In this document: positions 24,471 through 32,468 of the stretch, in pieces | Layout of the letters: each line of letters starts with the position of its first letter | Position numbering within the stretch: the stretch's first letter is position 1 | Origin: Akkermansia muciniphila | GTDB taxonomy: Bacteria; Verrucomicrobiota; Verrucomicrobiia; Limisphaerales; BJHT01 | DNA length: 47,539 nt | Reading direction: 5' to 3' | Assembly (NCBI GenBank): GCA_945861535.1 | Contig: CAMAUZ010000064.1 | Span: forward strand, 1 to 47,539 | The notes under the pieces: generated by a model | The model's input: only the letters and a program-made list of their open reading frames with translations | What the model was told of the DNA's origin: nothing | Databases searched by the model: none | Translations under genes and position numbers: made by a program

Positions 24471-24788
24471 TCAGAGTTGCAACAGGATTTCTCCGCCGGC
24501 CTCGCGTACGACGTACGTTTTCACGCACTCGTGCGGTTCGCTGCCCTGGCCGGTGGCGAGATCGAACTTATGCGAGTGCAGCGGGCAGATGACCTTGCCG
24601 CCGCCGGCCACGCCCTCGGCGAGCGGGCCTTGCTTGTGCGGGCAGGCGTTCTGCGTGGCAAAGAGCTTGCCATCGCGCTGACGGAAGACGGCGATCTGCG
24701 TGTCCTCGACCTGGAAACTGCGGCCCTGGCCGAGGGGGATTTTGTCGAGGCTGCCGAGATTAATCGTGCGGGTGTTCGGGGTGTTCAT
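24471..24788 (-). CDS. NirD, Rieske-type small subunit of NADH nitrite reductase
   Basis: A 105-residue [2Fe-2S] protein of the NirD/Rieske ferredoxin type. The cluster motifs are CPHKQGPL (C49, H51) and CPLHSHKFDL (C68, H71), with no extra cysteines of the disulfide type, as in cytoplasmic NirD. The C-terminus VVREAGGEILLQL is typical. It should work as the small subunit of the NirB enzyme encoded upstream. It is followed after 26 bases by the DUF4202 gene. A palindromic repeat (24818-24954) is wedged between nirB and nirD, the only large gap between these normally adjacent genes. Confidence 0.93.
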   Translation of the reverse strand: MNTPNTRTINLGSLDKIPLGQGRSFQVEDTQIAVFRQRDGKLFATQNACPHKQGPLAEGVAGGGKVICPLHSHKFDLATGQGSEPHECVKTYVVREAGGEILLQL

Positions 24789-24817
24789 GGGGTGTTCAGC
24801 CGTTGCCTGAGAGTCGT

Positions 24818-24954
24818 GTAGCGCAGACTTCCAAGTCTGCTGTATCGCGGGTTTCCAAACCCGCAGAGCGTGGAACTTTCGAGGCCCCCCGGCCCAGCCG
24901 ACGCCCCGCCGGTTTGGAAACCGGCGACACAGCAGGTTTGGAAACCTGCGGTAC
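24818..24954. repeat. GTAGCGCAG...CTGCGGTAC multi-hairpin element, copy 2
   Basis: Same plan as the copies at 10832-10994 and 37028-37183: GTAGCGCAGACTTCCAAGTC, then GGGTTTCCAAACCC, CCGGTTTGGAAACCGG and GGTTTGGAAACC. The third hairpin is CCGGTTTGGAAACCGG instead of CCGATTTAGAAATCGG. It is inserted between nirB and nirD in the nitrate cluster. Confidence 0.92.
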
Positions 24955-24988
24955 AGCAGCAAGGTGCGGGTTGGTTTCCATGGCGCGT

Positions 24989-27496
24989 TTATCCGTTGTT
25001 CTCCGCCACTTCCAGCACTTGGGCCAGTTCGGGCGCGCTGAATTGCCCGGGGTACGCTGGCACTGCGGCCTCCTGCCACGGGTCTTTGTAGGCGTCCACG
25101 GCCTGCTGGATGGCGGCGTCGAGCCGCGCGGCGATGCCTTCGCTGTCCTCGACGACGATCATGCGGATCGTCTCGATGCCGAGGCGCTCGACGAAGTGGT
25201 AGGTGCGTTCCAGGTATTTGCCGTGCTCGCGGTAATACTGCATGAAGCGGCCCATGAGCTTCAGCACCTCGTCGTGGCTCTTCACCGTGCAGAGCAGGTC
25301 GCCCTTGCGGATCGTGCCGCCGGCCGCGCCGCCGATGTAGATTTCCCATAGGCCGCCCTCGATGGCCACGGCACCGAGATCCTTCACGTACGCCTCGGAG
25401 CAATTCCGCGGACAACCGGCGGTGGCCAGCTTCATCTTGTGCGGCGACTCGATGCCCTGAAAGCGGTGCTCGATCTCCTGCGCCAGCTTGATGGAATCGC
25501 CGAGTCCGTAGCGGCAGAAGTCCGTGCCGACGCAGCTCTTGCAGGTGCGGAAACTCTTCGTGTAGGCGTGGCCGCTCGGGATGCCGAGGTCCTTCCACAT
25601 CTTCGGCAGGTCGTCCTTTTTCACACCGAGCAGGTCGAGGCGCTGGCCGCCGGTGAACTTCACCATCGGCACGTTGTACTTCTCGGCGACCTCGGCGATG
25701 CGGCGCAATTCCGCGGGTGAAGTAACGCCGCCGTAAATGCGCGGCACCACGGAGAACGTGCCGTCCTTCTGGATGTTCGCGTGGACGCGGTCGTTGATGA
25801 ACCGCGCGTCGCGCTCGTCGTCGTATTCGCCGGGCCAGAGGGTTTTCAGCAGCGACGCGAGGCCGACCTTGCTGGCGGGGTCTTCCTTGCCGCCGGCCAG
25901 CTCGCGGAACACGGCGCTGACGGACTTGAGGCCGAGCCGCTTGATCTCCGCGACGAGCTGCGATTTCTCCAGCGCCACGCCGGGCACGTAGTAATGCTCG
26001 CTGGCGTCATCGACCACCTCGCCCGCGTAGGCCTCGATGAGCTGGGCAACCAGGCCCTTGCACGAGCCGCAGCCGAGGCCGGCCTTGGTGCAGCCGCCGA
26101 CCTTGGCGACGGAGTGGCATTTGCCAATCATGATCGCTTCCTTGATCGCGCCCTTGGTGACGCCGTTGCAATTGCAGATCTGCGCGTGGTCCGGCAGGTC
26201 GAACACGCTCAACACGGGAGCGCCCGTGGCGCTGCCGAAGAGCAAGTCCGCGCGGCGCGAAGACACGGCGGAGTTCGCCATGAACATCTGCATCAACACG
26301 CCCGCGGTGTCGGTTTCGCCCAGCAGGATGGCCCCGGCGATCTTGTTGTCGCGAACGATGAGCTTCTTGTAAACGCCCCGCGACGGCTCGCGATAAACCA
26401 CAACCTCATCGTCGGGCAGCGACGGTTTGGTGTCGCCCATCGAGGCCAGCTCGACACCCATGACCTTGAGTTTGGTGCCGAGTTTCGAGCCGAGGTATTC
26501 GGCCTTCGGGTTGAAGCCGGTGAGCACGTCGGCGAGCACCTTGGCCTGCTCCCAGATCGGATCGACGAGGCCGTAAATCTTGCCGCGATGCTCCACGCAT
26601 TCGCCGACGGCGAAAATGCTGCGGTCGCTCGTGCGCATCTGGTCGTCGCAGACGATGGCCTTGTTCACGGTGAGGCCGGAAACACTGGCGATTTCCGCAA
26701 TCGGCCGGATGCCGGCGCTGACCACCACCATGTCTGTGGCGAGCGTCGAGCCGTCCTTGAAATCGAGGCGTTTGATGCGGCCATCCTCGCGCACGATCTT
26801 GGTCGTGATCTTCTCGCACATCACCTGGATGCCCATGTCCTCGATGGTGTCGCGCAGCATCTGGCCGGCCTCGGGATCGAGCTGCGCGATCATCAACTGC
26901 GGCGCGGCCTCGAGGATCGTGACCTCGACGCCGTGTGTCATCAGCCCGCGCGCGGCCTCGAGACCGAGCAGGCCGCCGCCAATCACGGCCGCGTGCTTGC
27001 AGGTCTTGGCGTATTCCGCGATCTGGTCGCAGTCATCAATGGTGCGAAACAGAAACGTGCCGGTGCCGCCGAAGCCTTCCATCGGCGGCACGAACGGCCG
27101 CGAGCCGGTGGCGATGATGACGTGGTCGTAACTCTCCTCGACCAGTGCCGCGTCCGGCACCGCCGCGGCGTCCACCGCGTAGGCGAGCGCTTCTTTCTTG
27201 AGCGGACTGCCGATGACGACCTTGCGCTCGCGATCGATCTTCGTGGCCTTCACGCCGGCGTGGAGCTTGATCCCGTTCTCTGCGTACCACGCGAGCGGGT
27301 TCATGAAAATCTCCGTGGCCGACTGGCTGCCGTTGAGCACGTTGCTCAGGAGGATGCGGTTGTAATTGCCGTACGGCTCCGCGCCAAACATCACGATCTC
27401 GAAGCGGTCGCGGGCGCGCTTAAGGATTTCTTCCACGACACGGGCGCCGGCCATGCCGTTGCCGATGACGACGAGTTTTTGTTTCTGAGGGGTCAT
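24989..27496 (-). CDS. NirB, large subunit of NADH-dependent nitrite reductase
   Basis: An 835-residue flavo-haemoprotein that reduces nitrite to ammonium in the cytoplasm with NADH. The FAD site is VVIGNGMAGARVVEE (about residues 9-23) and the NAD site is AVIGGGLLGLEAARGL. A BFD-type [2Fe-2S] domain has CNCNGVTKG and GLGCGSCKG (about 437 and 477). The sirohaem/[4Fe-4S] core has TCKSCVGTDFC (about 650) and GCPRNCSEA (about 695). Length and domain order are normal for NirB. The start ATG overlaps the stop of the upstream Rieske gene by four bases (ATGA), which fixes the start at 27496 and indicates translational coupling. Confidence 0.97.
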   Translation of the reverse strand: MTPQKQKLVVIGNGMAGARVVEEILKRARDRFEIVMFGAEPYGNYNRILLSNVLNGSQSATEIFMNPLAWYAENGIKLHAGVKATKIDRERKVVIGSPLKKEALAYAVDAAAVPDAALVEESYDHVIIATGSRPFVPPMEGFGGTGTFLFRTIDDCDQIAEYAKTCKHAAVIGGGLLGLEAARGLMTHGVEVTILEAAPQLMIAQLDPEAGQMLRDTIEDMGIQVMCEKITTKIVREDGRIKRLDFKDGSTLATDMVVVSAGIRPIAEIASVSGLTVNKAIVCDDQMRTSDRSIFAVGECVEHRGKIYGLVDPIWEQAKVLADVLTGFNPKAEYLGSKLGTKLKVMGVELASMGDTKPSLPDDEVVVYREPSRGVYKKLIVRDNKIAGAILLGETDTAGVLMQMFMANSAVSSRRADLLFGSATGAPVLSVFDLPDHAQICNCNGVTKGAIKEAIMIGKCHSVAKVGGCTKAGLGCGSCKGLVAQLIEAYAGEVVDDASEHYYVPGVALEKSQLVAEIKRLGLKSVSAVFRELAGGKEDPASKVGLASLLKTLWPGEYDDERDARFINDRVHANIQKDGTFSVVPRIYGGVTSPAELRRIAEVAEKYNVPMVKFTGGQRLDLLGVKKDDLPKMWKDLGIPSGHAYTKSFRTCKSCVGTDFCRYGLGDSIKLAQEIEHRFQGIESPHKMKLATAGCPRNCSEAYVKDLGAVAIEGGLWEIYIGGAAGGTIRKGDLLCTVKSHDEVLKLMGRFMQYYREHGKYLERTYHFVERLGIETIRMIVVEDSEGIAARLDAAIQQAVDAYKDPWQEAAVPAYPGQFSAPELAQVLEVAENNG

Positions 27497-27978
27497 ACGA
27501 TCTTCGCTTGAGGGGTGATCCAGATTTCGCCGTTCCGAATTTCCACGGGATAACGCGGCAGCGCGCGCGGCGGCGGGCCGGCGAGCACGCGTCCGTCTTG
27601 GGCGCTGAAAAAGCCTTCGTGGCAGGGACAGTAAAACTGTTGCTTCGCGTGCTGGTAATGCACCGGGCACATCAGATGCGTGCAGGCCTGGCTGTAGGCG
27701 GCGAACTCGCTTTCACCCAGGCGCACGAGAATCGCGGGATGGTCCTCGGTCGGATAACGGAAGAGTCGGCTGCCGCCGACGGGCACGTCGCTGACGCGGG
27801 CGACGAGCTTCGGTGCGGTCGCGGCCGGCAGGGGCAGAATTTTGTCCCGCAACGCCCACGCTGCACCGACGGCGAGCGCGGAACAGCACGCGACCTTCGC
27901 GAACTGCCGCCGCGAGACGTCGTGCTCGGCGGACTGGCGGACGGGGAACTGGGATTTCCAATCGGGTGCTTCAGTCAT
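27493..27978 (-). CDS. Disulfide-type Rieske iron-sulfur protein, likely exported or membrane-anchored
   Basis: A 161-residue Rieske protein. The cluster boxes are CTHLMC (C99, H101, C104) and CPCHEG (C117, C119, H120). The extra cysteines C104 and C119 are those that form the disulfide of bc1-type Rieske proteins, unlike NirD. A twin-arginine-like stretch SRRQFAKVACCSALAVGAAW (residues 22-41) provides a likely Tat signal or membrane anchor. This suggests the cluster domain faces the periplasm and takes electrons from quinol or a cytochrome. The gene sits 5 bases after the ferredoxin gene and overlaps nirB by four bases. A role as a subunit of a quinol-linked nitrate reductase complex is inference. 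Confidence 0.88.
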   Translation of the reverse strand: MTEAPDWKSQFPVRQSAEHDVSRRQFAKVACCSALAVGAAWALRDKILPLPAATAPKLVARVSDVPVGGSRLFRYPTEDHPAILVRLGESEFAAYSQACTHLMCPVHYQHAKQQFYCPCHEGFFSAQDGRVLAGPPPRALPRYPVEIRNGEIWITPQAKIV

Positions 27979-27983
27979 GGCTG

Positions 27984-28715
27984 TTAGTTGGCGCTGGCCG
28001 CCGCGAGTGCGGGCGATTGTTTGCAGGCGCAGTTGCCGCTGCCGCACGACGTGCCCGGCAGCGATTCGTCATCCCACACGGCGCTGTCCGCGACATCGGG
28101 TGCGCCTGCGCGGGCGAGCGCGAGCGGGTCCTGATCGAGCGCCTCCCACGGGAGAAAATCGGCCACGTCGAAGCGGAGCGCTTTCACGTGGGGCGAGGTC
28201 ATCATGTTCACCTTGGTGCGCACGGTCTGGCGGCCGAACTGGAATTCGTTTACCGGCGTCTCGCGGCGAAACTGCTCCACGTAGCTGCGCGGACCGTAGT
28301 AGAGCGCGCCGCTGGGGCAGACCGTGGCGCACATGGGCTTTTTCCCAACGCTGGTGCGGTCGTAACACATGTCGCACTTCATCATCAGGTCGAAGTCCAC
28401 CTTCATCTTTGGCACACCGAAGGGGCACGCGAGGACGCAGTTCGAGCACGCGACACAGCGCGGTTTGGCGGCGCTGTGGACCACGCCGTTGTCGTCCTGC
28501 TTGATGGCGTCGGCGGGGCAGACCTTGGCGCACGTCGGGTCCTCGCAGTGCATGCACACGACCGGCGCGGTTTGCACGCCCGAGGACCGATGCACGTAAT
28601 CGAGGTGAATCATCGGCACGCCGCGATGTGTGCCGCACTCTGCACACGCCTGCACGCACGCCTGGCAGCCGATGCAGCGCGAGGGGTCGATGAAGAATTC
28701 GAGGTCGGAGGTCAT
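27984..28715 (-). CDS. Four-cluster ferredoxin (NrfC/DmsB-type electron-transfer subunit)
   Basis: A 243-residue iron-sulfur protein with sixteen cysteines arranged for four [4Fe-4S] clusters. The groups are [11 protein letters not shown] (C14-C24), [13 protein letters not shown] (C54-C66), [11 protein letters not shown] (C87-C97) and CDMCYDR...CATVC (C114-C133). This is the layout of the B subunits of molybdopterin enzymes such as DmsB, NrfC and NarH-like proteins. No signal peptide is present. The tail carries an unusual CGSGNCAC (C224-C231). It would link the nitrate reductase catalytic subunit to the Rieske protein and NarI-like cytochrome. The ATG at 28715 begins MTSDLEFF. The gap to the reductase gene holds toxin-antitoxin genes and a repeat. 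Confidence 0.9.
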   Translation of the reverse strand: MTSDLEFFIDPSRCIGCQACVQACAECGTHRGVPMIHLDYVHRSSGVQTAPVVCMHCEDPTCAKVCPADAIKQDDNGVVHSAAKPRCVACSNCVLACPFGVPKMKVDFDLMMKCDMCYDRTSVGKKPMCATVCPSGALYYGPRSYVEQFRRETPVNEFQFGRQTVRTKVNMMTSPHVKALRFDVADFLPWEALDQDPLALARAGAPDVADSAVWDDESLPGTSCGSGNCACKQSPALAAASAN

Positions 28716-28809
28716 GAGGATTTGACCGCAGAGACGCCATGGACAGAGAGCCGCGAAGTCGCAATCGAACGAGTTTGGAACGCCACCGCCACGTCACCGC
28801 ACAGTTGCC

Positions 28810-29119
28810 GTCCCGGAGGGACACCGGAGGAAATTAGCCGGGGGCAAGTCCGCGGCAGCGGACGCCGCCCCCGGAAGTGGGCGGGAGTAGCTCGGTGCCC
28901 CAGCGGGGCATCGAAGAAACAGTCCGCGATGTCGGCCGAGTGGTGGGGTTTCGATTGACCCGAGGAGGCGAGCGGTGCCGGTGACGTCGCGGGGCGGCCA
29001 ATCCCCAAAGCTTCTCCGATGCCCCGCTGGGGCATGGACCGTTTGGCGCCGCCACCGGGGGCCGCGCCCGCTGGGGCGGGCTTGCCCCCGGCTAATTTCC
29101 TGCGGAGTCCCTCCGGGAC
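28810..29119. repeat. GTCCCGGAGGGAC nested palindromic element, copy 2
   Basis: Ends GTCCCGGAGGGAC / GTCCCTCCGGGAC, inner pairs TTAGCCGGGGGCAAG / CTTGCCCCCGGCTAA and GGTGCCCCAGCGGGGCATCG / CGATGCCCCGCTGGGGCAT. Arms are nearly the same as at 15163-15436; the centre is different and longer. It lies within the nitrate cluster, upstream of the ferredoxin gene. Confidence 0.92.
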
Positions 29120-29216
29120 ACTCAGCAAGCCCGTGGTGAATCCGTCAGAGAAAAGCGTGTCCCTAGCTGAAACAAATCCGGCAGGCGGGATGGAAGTCAG
29201 CGCGGCACGATGTGAT

Positions 29217-29405
29217 CTAAGGGTGACGGTGCTCGTGAATCTTAGCGACGAACTCCTCGCGCGTGAGTTCGAGAACTTCCCCAGCTTCCAACTGCTCGAA
29301 ACCCAACCGGGCCTCGCGGCGCAGTCGGTCCATATCCGACTCGTTTTCGGCGGACACTTTCTCTCCAACCATCCGATCCAGCTCGGGCGTGAGATTAACT
29401 TGCAT
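29217..29405 (-). CDS. ParD-like antitoxin, apparently internally shortened, no toxin partner
   Basis: A 62-residue reading frame starting MQVNLTPELDRMVGEKVSAE and continuing LRREARLGFEQLEAGEVLE. The ends match the ParD/CopG-type antitoxins of ParE toxins. The middle that normally holds the second helix region (the SASEVVREALRLLEE-like stretch) is missing. I see no parE nearby. It is therefore likely a degraded, orphan antitoxin; a shortened but functional DNA-binding protein is possible. An in-frame start 12 codons further upstream exists (29441) but lies in sequence without family match. Confidence 0.6.
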   Translation of the reverse strand: MQVNLTPELDRMVGEKVSAENESDMDRLRREARLGFEQLEAGEVLELTREEFVAKIHEHRHP

Positions 29406-29518
29406 GGTTTCAAAGGGTTGGCCTCCCCGCCGGTAAGTCAAGGGTTCGCCCCGCCGTTTCCGGCTTCTCTGGCAACCGTCGTCTTGCGTTTGTCTTACAC
29501 GAAACTAGCCTTGCGGCC

Positions 29519-29752
29519 ATGAACTCCACCTTGACCATCCGGTTGGACAAGCAGCAGCGCGACGCATTGAGCAAGCGCGCGCGCAGCGAGCAAAAGTCCG
29601 AGTCTGAAGTCGCGCGTGAACTCCTCGCCGCGGGCCTCGAGCATTCGGCCGCGTGGGAGGACATCAGCGATCTGCTCGGTTCGGTGAAGCTGCCCAAGGC
29701 AACCACCGATCCGTGGCGGAAGCAGCTCCGCGAACGCAACTGGCGCAAATGA
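29519..29752 (+). CDS. VapB-type (ribbon-helix-helix) antitoxin
   Basis: A 77-residue protein with an N-terminal ribbon-helix-helix motif (TLTIRLDKQQRDALSKRARS then SESEVARELLAAGLE), typical of DNA-binding antitoxins, and a C-terminal tail rich in charged residues ([12 protein letters not shown]) that would wrap the toxin. The stop overlaps the start of the PIN-domain toxin gene by the ATGA arrangement (29749-29752), the usual coupling in VapBC pairs. It probably represses its own promoter together with the toxin. Plus strand, opposite to the nitrate genes around it. Confidence 0.85.
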   Translation: MNSTLTIRLDKQQRDALSKRARSEQKSESEVARELLAAGLEHSAAWEDISDLLGSVKLPKATTDPWRKQLRERNWRK

Positions 29753-30177
29753 GCACCTGGATCGCCGACACGGGCGCTTTTGTCGCCGCGCTTGATCCGT
29801 CCGATTTCCATCACACGCGCGTTGCGGCCGCGCTGCAAAGTGAACGTCCACACTTGTGGACGACCGTGCCCGTCATCACGGAAGCATTGCACCTGCTCAG
29901 CGAGGGAACCGATGCCCCGGCGAAGTTGTTGGAACTTCTCCGCCGAACTCACGCTAGAATCGAGGGTACAGCCGAATGGAACACGCTTCAGAGCGCGGTC
30001 ACTCTCATGGAAAAGTATGCTGACCTGCCGATGGATTTTGCCGATGCTTCGTTGGTCGTGCTGAGCGAGAAGATCGGGGTGCGCGACATCCTCACCACGG
30101 ATGAGCGCGGGTTTCGGGTGTTCCGAATCAATGGGCGGCAGGGGTTTCATTTGGTGCTCGATGATTTTGAAGCGTGA
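29749..30177 (+). CDS. VapC-type PIN domain toxin
   Basis: A 142-residue PIN-domain protein, the ribonuclease partner of the upstream antitoxin. The first acidic residue is in [12 protein letters not shown] (D7), a Glu follows in [11 protein letters not shown], and two further aspartates lie in [12 protein letters not shown] and ILTTDERGF. This completes the usual PIN site, which cuts RNA. The start overlaps the antitoxin stop. The 3' end overlaps the 3' end of the convergent nitrate reductase gene by 31 bases (30147-30177), so transcripts of the two can pair. Confidence 0.88.
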   Translation: MSTWIADTGAFVAALDPSDFHHTRVAAALQSERPHLWTTVPVITEALHLLSEGTDAPAKLLELLRRTHARIEGTAEWNTLQSAVTLMEKYADLPMDFADASLVVLSEKIGVRDILTTDERGFRVFRINGRQGFHLVLDDFEA

Positions 30178-32369
30178 GCCTCGGACGCTGATTTCACCGG
30201 CGCGTCCGCGACCTTCTCGATGCGGCAGGCGCAGACTTTGAACTCGGGGATTTTCGAGATCGGATCGAGGGCGCGGTTGGTGAGCTGGTTGGCGGCTTTT
30301 TTCCCGGCCCAGTGGTAGGGGATGAAAATTGTGTCGGGGCGGATGCTCTTCACCACTTGCGCGGGCAGGGTCATGTCGCCGCGGCGCGTGGTGACGCGCA
30401 CGAGGTCGCGGTCTTTGATTCCAAACTTTGCGGCGAGGAGCGGGTGCAGCTCGCAGAGCGGCTCGGGATATTGGTCCACGAGCGCGCCGATGCGGCGGGT
30501 CTGGGTGCCGCTGAGGTATTGCGAGACGACGCGGCCGGTCGTGTAAAAAATGGGGAACTCGGCATCCACGTCCTCGGCGGGCGGGCGGTAGTCGTAGGCG
30601 TGGAACTTCGCCTTGCCGTCGGGGTGATGAAACTTCCCGCCTTCGAACAGGCGTGGCGTGCCGGGATGCTCGGGCGCGGGACACGGCCAGAAGATGCCCA
30701 TGTTCTGCTCGATCTTCTCGTAGGTCATGCCGCTGTAATCAATCGGCCCGCCTTTGCTGGCCGCCGTCAGCTCGGTGAAAATCTCGCCCGCGTTCGCGTA
30801 GGTGAACCACTTCTCTTTGCCAAGCTGCTTGGCGAGCTGGCAGATGATCCACCAGTCCACGCGCGCGTCACCGGCCGGCGGCACGGAGTTGCGCAGGCGC
30901 ACGCAGCGGCCCTCGCCAGTCGTGACGGTGCCTTCGTCCTCCTCTTGCAATGAGCCGGCCAGCACCACGTCGGCGTGGCGCGCGGTCTCGCTGAGGAACG
31001 GGTCGATGCACGCGAAGAACTCGAGCTTCTCGAGCGCGGCGCGCGTGCGGTTCGAGTCGGGGATCGAGACGAGCGGATTGAAGCTGATCGAGAGCAGGCC
31101 CTTGATCTCGCCGCGCTCGATGGCGTCGATGATCTCGCACGCGGTGAGGCCCTGCTTGGGCAGCTCGGGCTCGGGGATTTTCCAGAAGTCGGCGATGAAC
31201 TGGCGGTGCTCGGGCTTGTTGATGTCGCGGCCGCCGGGGAGCTGGTTGCAACGCTGGCCATGCTCGCGTCCGCCCTGGCCGTTGCCCTGGCCGGTGATCG
31301 TGCCGTAGCCACAGCCGGGCTTGCCGATGCGCCCGCTGGCGAGGACGAGGTTGATGTAGGTGAGGACGTTCTCGACGCCCTTGGTGTGATGCTCGATGCC
31401 GCGCGCGTGCAGCAGCATCGAGGTCTCGGCGGTGCCCCACGCCTCGGCCACGGCAAGGATGCTCTTCGCAGGAACGCCGGTGATTTTCTCCGTCACGGCC
31501 GGCGTGTATTTCTTCACCAGCTCGCGGACCTGGTCGAAATCGTGCGTGTGCGCGGCGATGAATTTTTCATCAATCCAGCCGCGCTCGATCATGACGTGGA
31601 GGATGCCGTTCGCGAGGGCGCTGTCGCGGCCGGGGCGCACGGGGAGGAAGAAATCCGCGGTGCGTCCGATGGGCGTGATGCGCGGGTCGATGACGATGAT
31701 TTTCGCGCCGGCGTCGCGCGCGCGCCACACGTAGTCGGTGAGGATGGGGAAGCACTCGGCGAGGTTGGTGCCGGTGAGGATGATGACTTTGGCGAGCGGG
31801 ATGTCGCTCCACGGATTGGCCGCGCGGTCCACGCCGAAGGCCATGCGATTGGCCGCGCCGGCGCTGACCATGCAGAGGCGGCCGTTGTAATCGATGTTCG
31901 CGGTGCCGAGCGCGATGCGGGCGAACTTGCCGTTGAGGTAGGCCTTTTCATTCGTCATCGAAGCGCCCCCGAGGAAGGCGAAGGCGTCCTTGCCGTACTT
32001 CGATTGCACGCTCTGGATGCCCTTCACGGTTTCGTTGAGGGCCTCGTACCAATTGGTCGCGATGAACCCGCTCTCGCTGCGGAGGAGCGGTACCACGAGG
32101 CGGTCGGGGTGCTCGTTCTGCAGGTACCGTTTCACGCCCTTGGGGCAGAGCTTGCCCTGGTTGACGGGGAATTCCTCCCACGGCTCGAAGCCGATGACCT
32201 TGTTGTCTTTGACCTTGAGCTGGATGCCGCACTGCACGCCGCAGAAGCAGCAGTGGGTCTTCACCAGCCGGTCCGGCTCGCCGTTGTTCCAGCCACCGGC
32301 CGGCTCGTAGGCCGGAGTGGGGCCGTAGAGGCGGGTGTAGTTTTCGTCGGTGAGGGTGAGGGTGGCCAT
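30147..32369 (-). CDS. Molybdopterin assimilatory-type nitrate reductase, catalytic subunit
   Basis: A 740-residue enzyme of the bis-MGD (DMSO reductase) family, closest in layout to NasA/NarB/NapA nitrate reductases. The [4Fe-4S] motif is C-X2-C-X3-C at residues 40-47, with the fourth ligand in KLCPKG (C75), whose lysine is typical of this group. The probable molybdenum ligand is Cys166 in [12 protein letters not shown]. Cofactor stretches include [27 protein letters not shown] and [15 protein letters not shown]. It lacks a Tat signal, so it is cytoplasmic, and lacks the extra C-terminal iron-sulfur domain of the Klebsiella enzyme. It reduces nitrate to nitrite. The NarI-like gene lies upstream, the ferredoxin gene downstream. 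Its end overlaps the toxin gene. Formate dehydrogenase is the alternative, less likely here. Confidence 0.9.
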   Translation of the reverse strand: MATLTLTDENYTRLYGPTPAYEPAGGWNNGEPDRLVKTHCCFCGVQCGIQLKVKDNKVIGFEPWEEFPVNQGKLCPKGVKRYLQNEHPDRLVVPLLRSESGFIATNWYEALNETVKGIQSVQSKYGKDAFAFLGGASMTNEKAYLNGKFARIALGTANIDYNGRLCMVSAGAANRMAFGVDRAANPWSDIPLAKVIILTGTNLAECFPILTDYVWRARDAGAKIIVIDPRITPIGRTADFFLPVRPGRDSALANGILHVMIERGWIDEKFIAAHTHDFDQVRELVKKYTPAVTEKITGVPAKSILAVAEAWGTAETSMLLHARGIEHHTKGVENVLTYINLVLASGRIGKPGCGYGTITGQGNGQGGREHGQRCNQLPGGRDINKPEHRQFIADFWKIPEPELPKQGLTACEIIDAIERGEIKGLLSISFNPLVSIPDSNRTRAALEKLEFFACIDPFLSETARHADVVLAGSLQEEDEGTVTTGEGRCVRLRNSVPPAGDARVDWWIICQLAKQLGKEKWFTYANAGEIFTELTAASKGGPIDYSGMTYEKIEQNMGIFWPCPAPEHPGTPRLFEGGKFHHPDGKAKFHAYDYRPPAEDVDAEFPIFYTTGRVVSQYLSGTQTRRIGALVDQYPEPLCELHPLLAAKFGIKDRDLVRVTTRRGDMTLPAQVVKSIRPDTIFIPYHWAGKKAANQLTNRALDPISKIPEFKVCACRIEKVADAPVKSASEAHASKSSSTK

Positions 32370-32373
32370 GGCT

Positions 32374-32468
32374 CAAATTGCGAATGACGAATGTCGAATG
32401 TCGAATGGCCCGGATGAACGCGCACCCCCACCCATTCGCCATTCGAAATGCGAGATTCGGAATTTCAT
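32374..32468. repeat. GAATGTCGAATGG...CCATTCG palindromic element
   Basis: CGAATGACGAATGTCGAATG and a further CGAATGG on the left are answered by CCCATTCGCCATTCGAAATG and CGAGATTCGGAATTTC on the right. It fills the whole gap between the reductase gene and the NarI-like gene and overlaps the last codons of the latter. Confidence 0.75.

Noticed and set aside
25781-27511. 576-codon open frame antisense to nirB
   Set aside because: It mirrors a firmly identified gene and shows no protein family; typical shadow of high-GC coding sequence.
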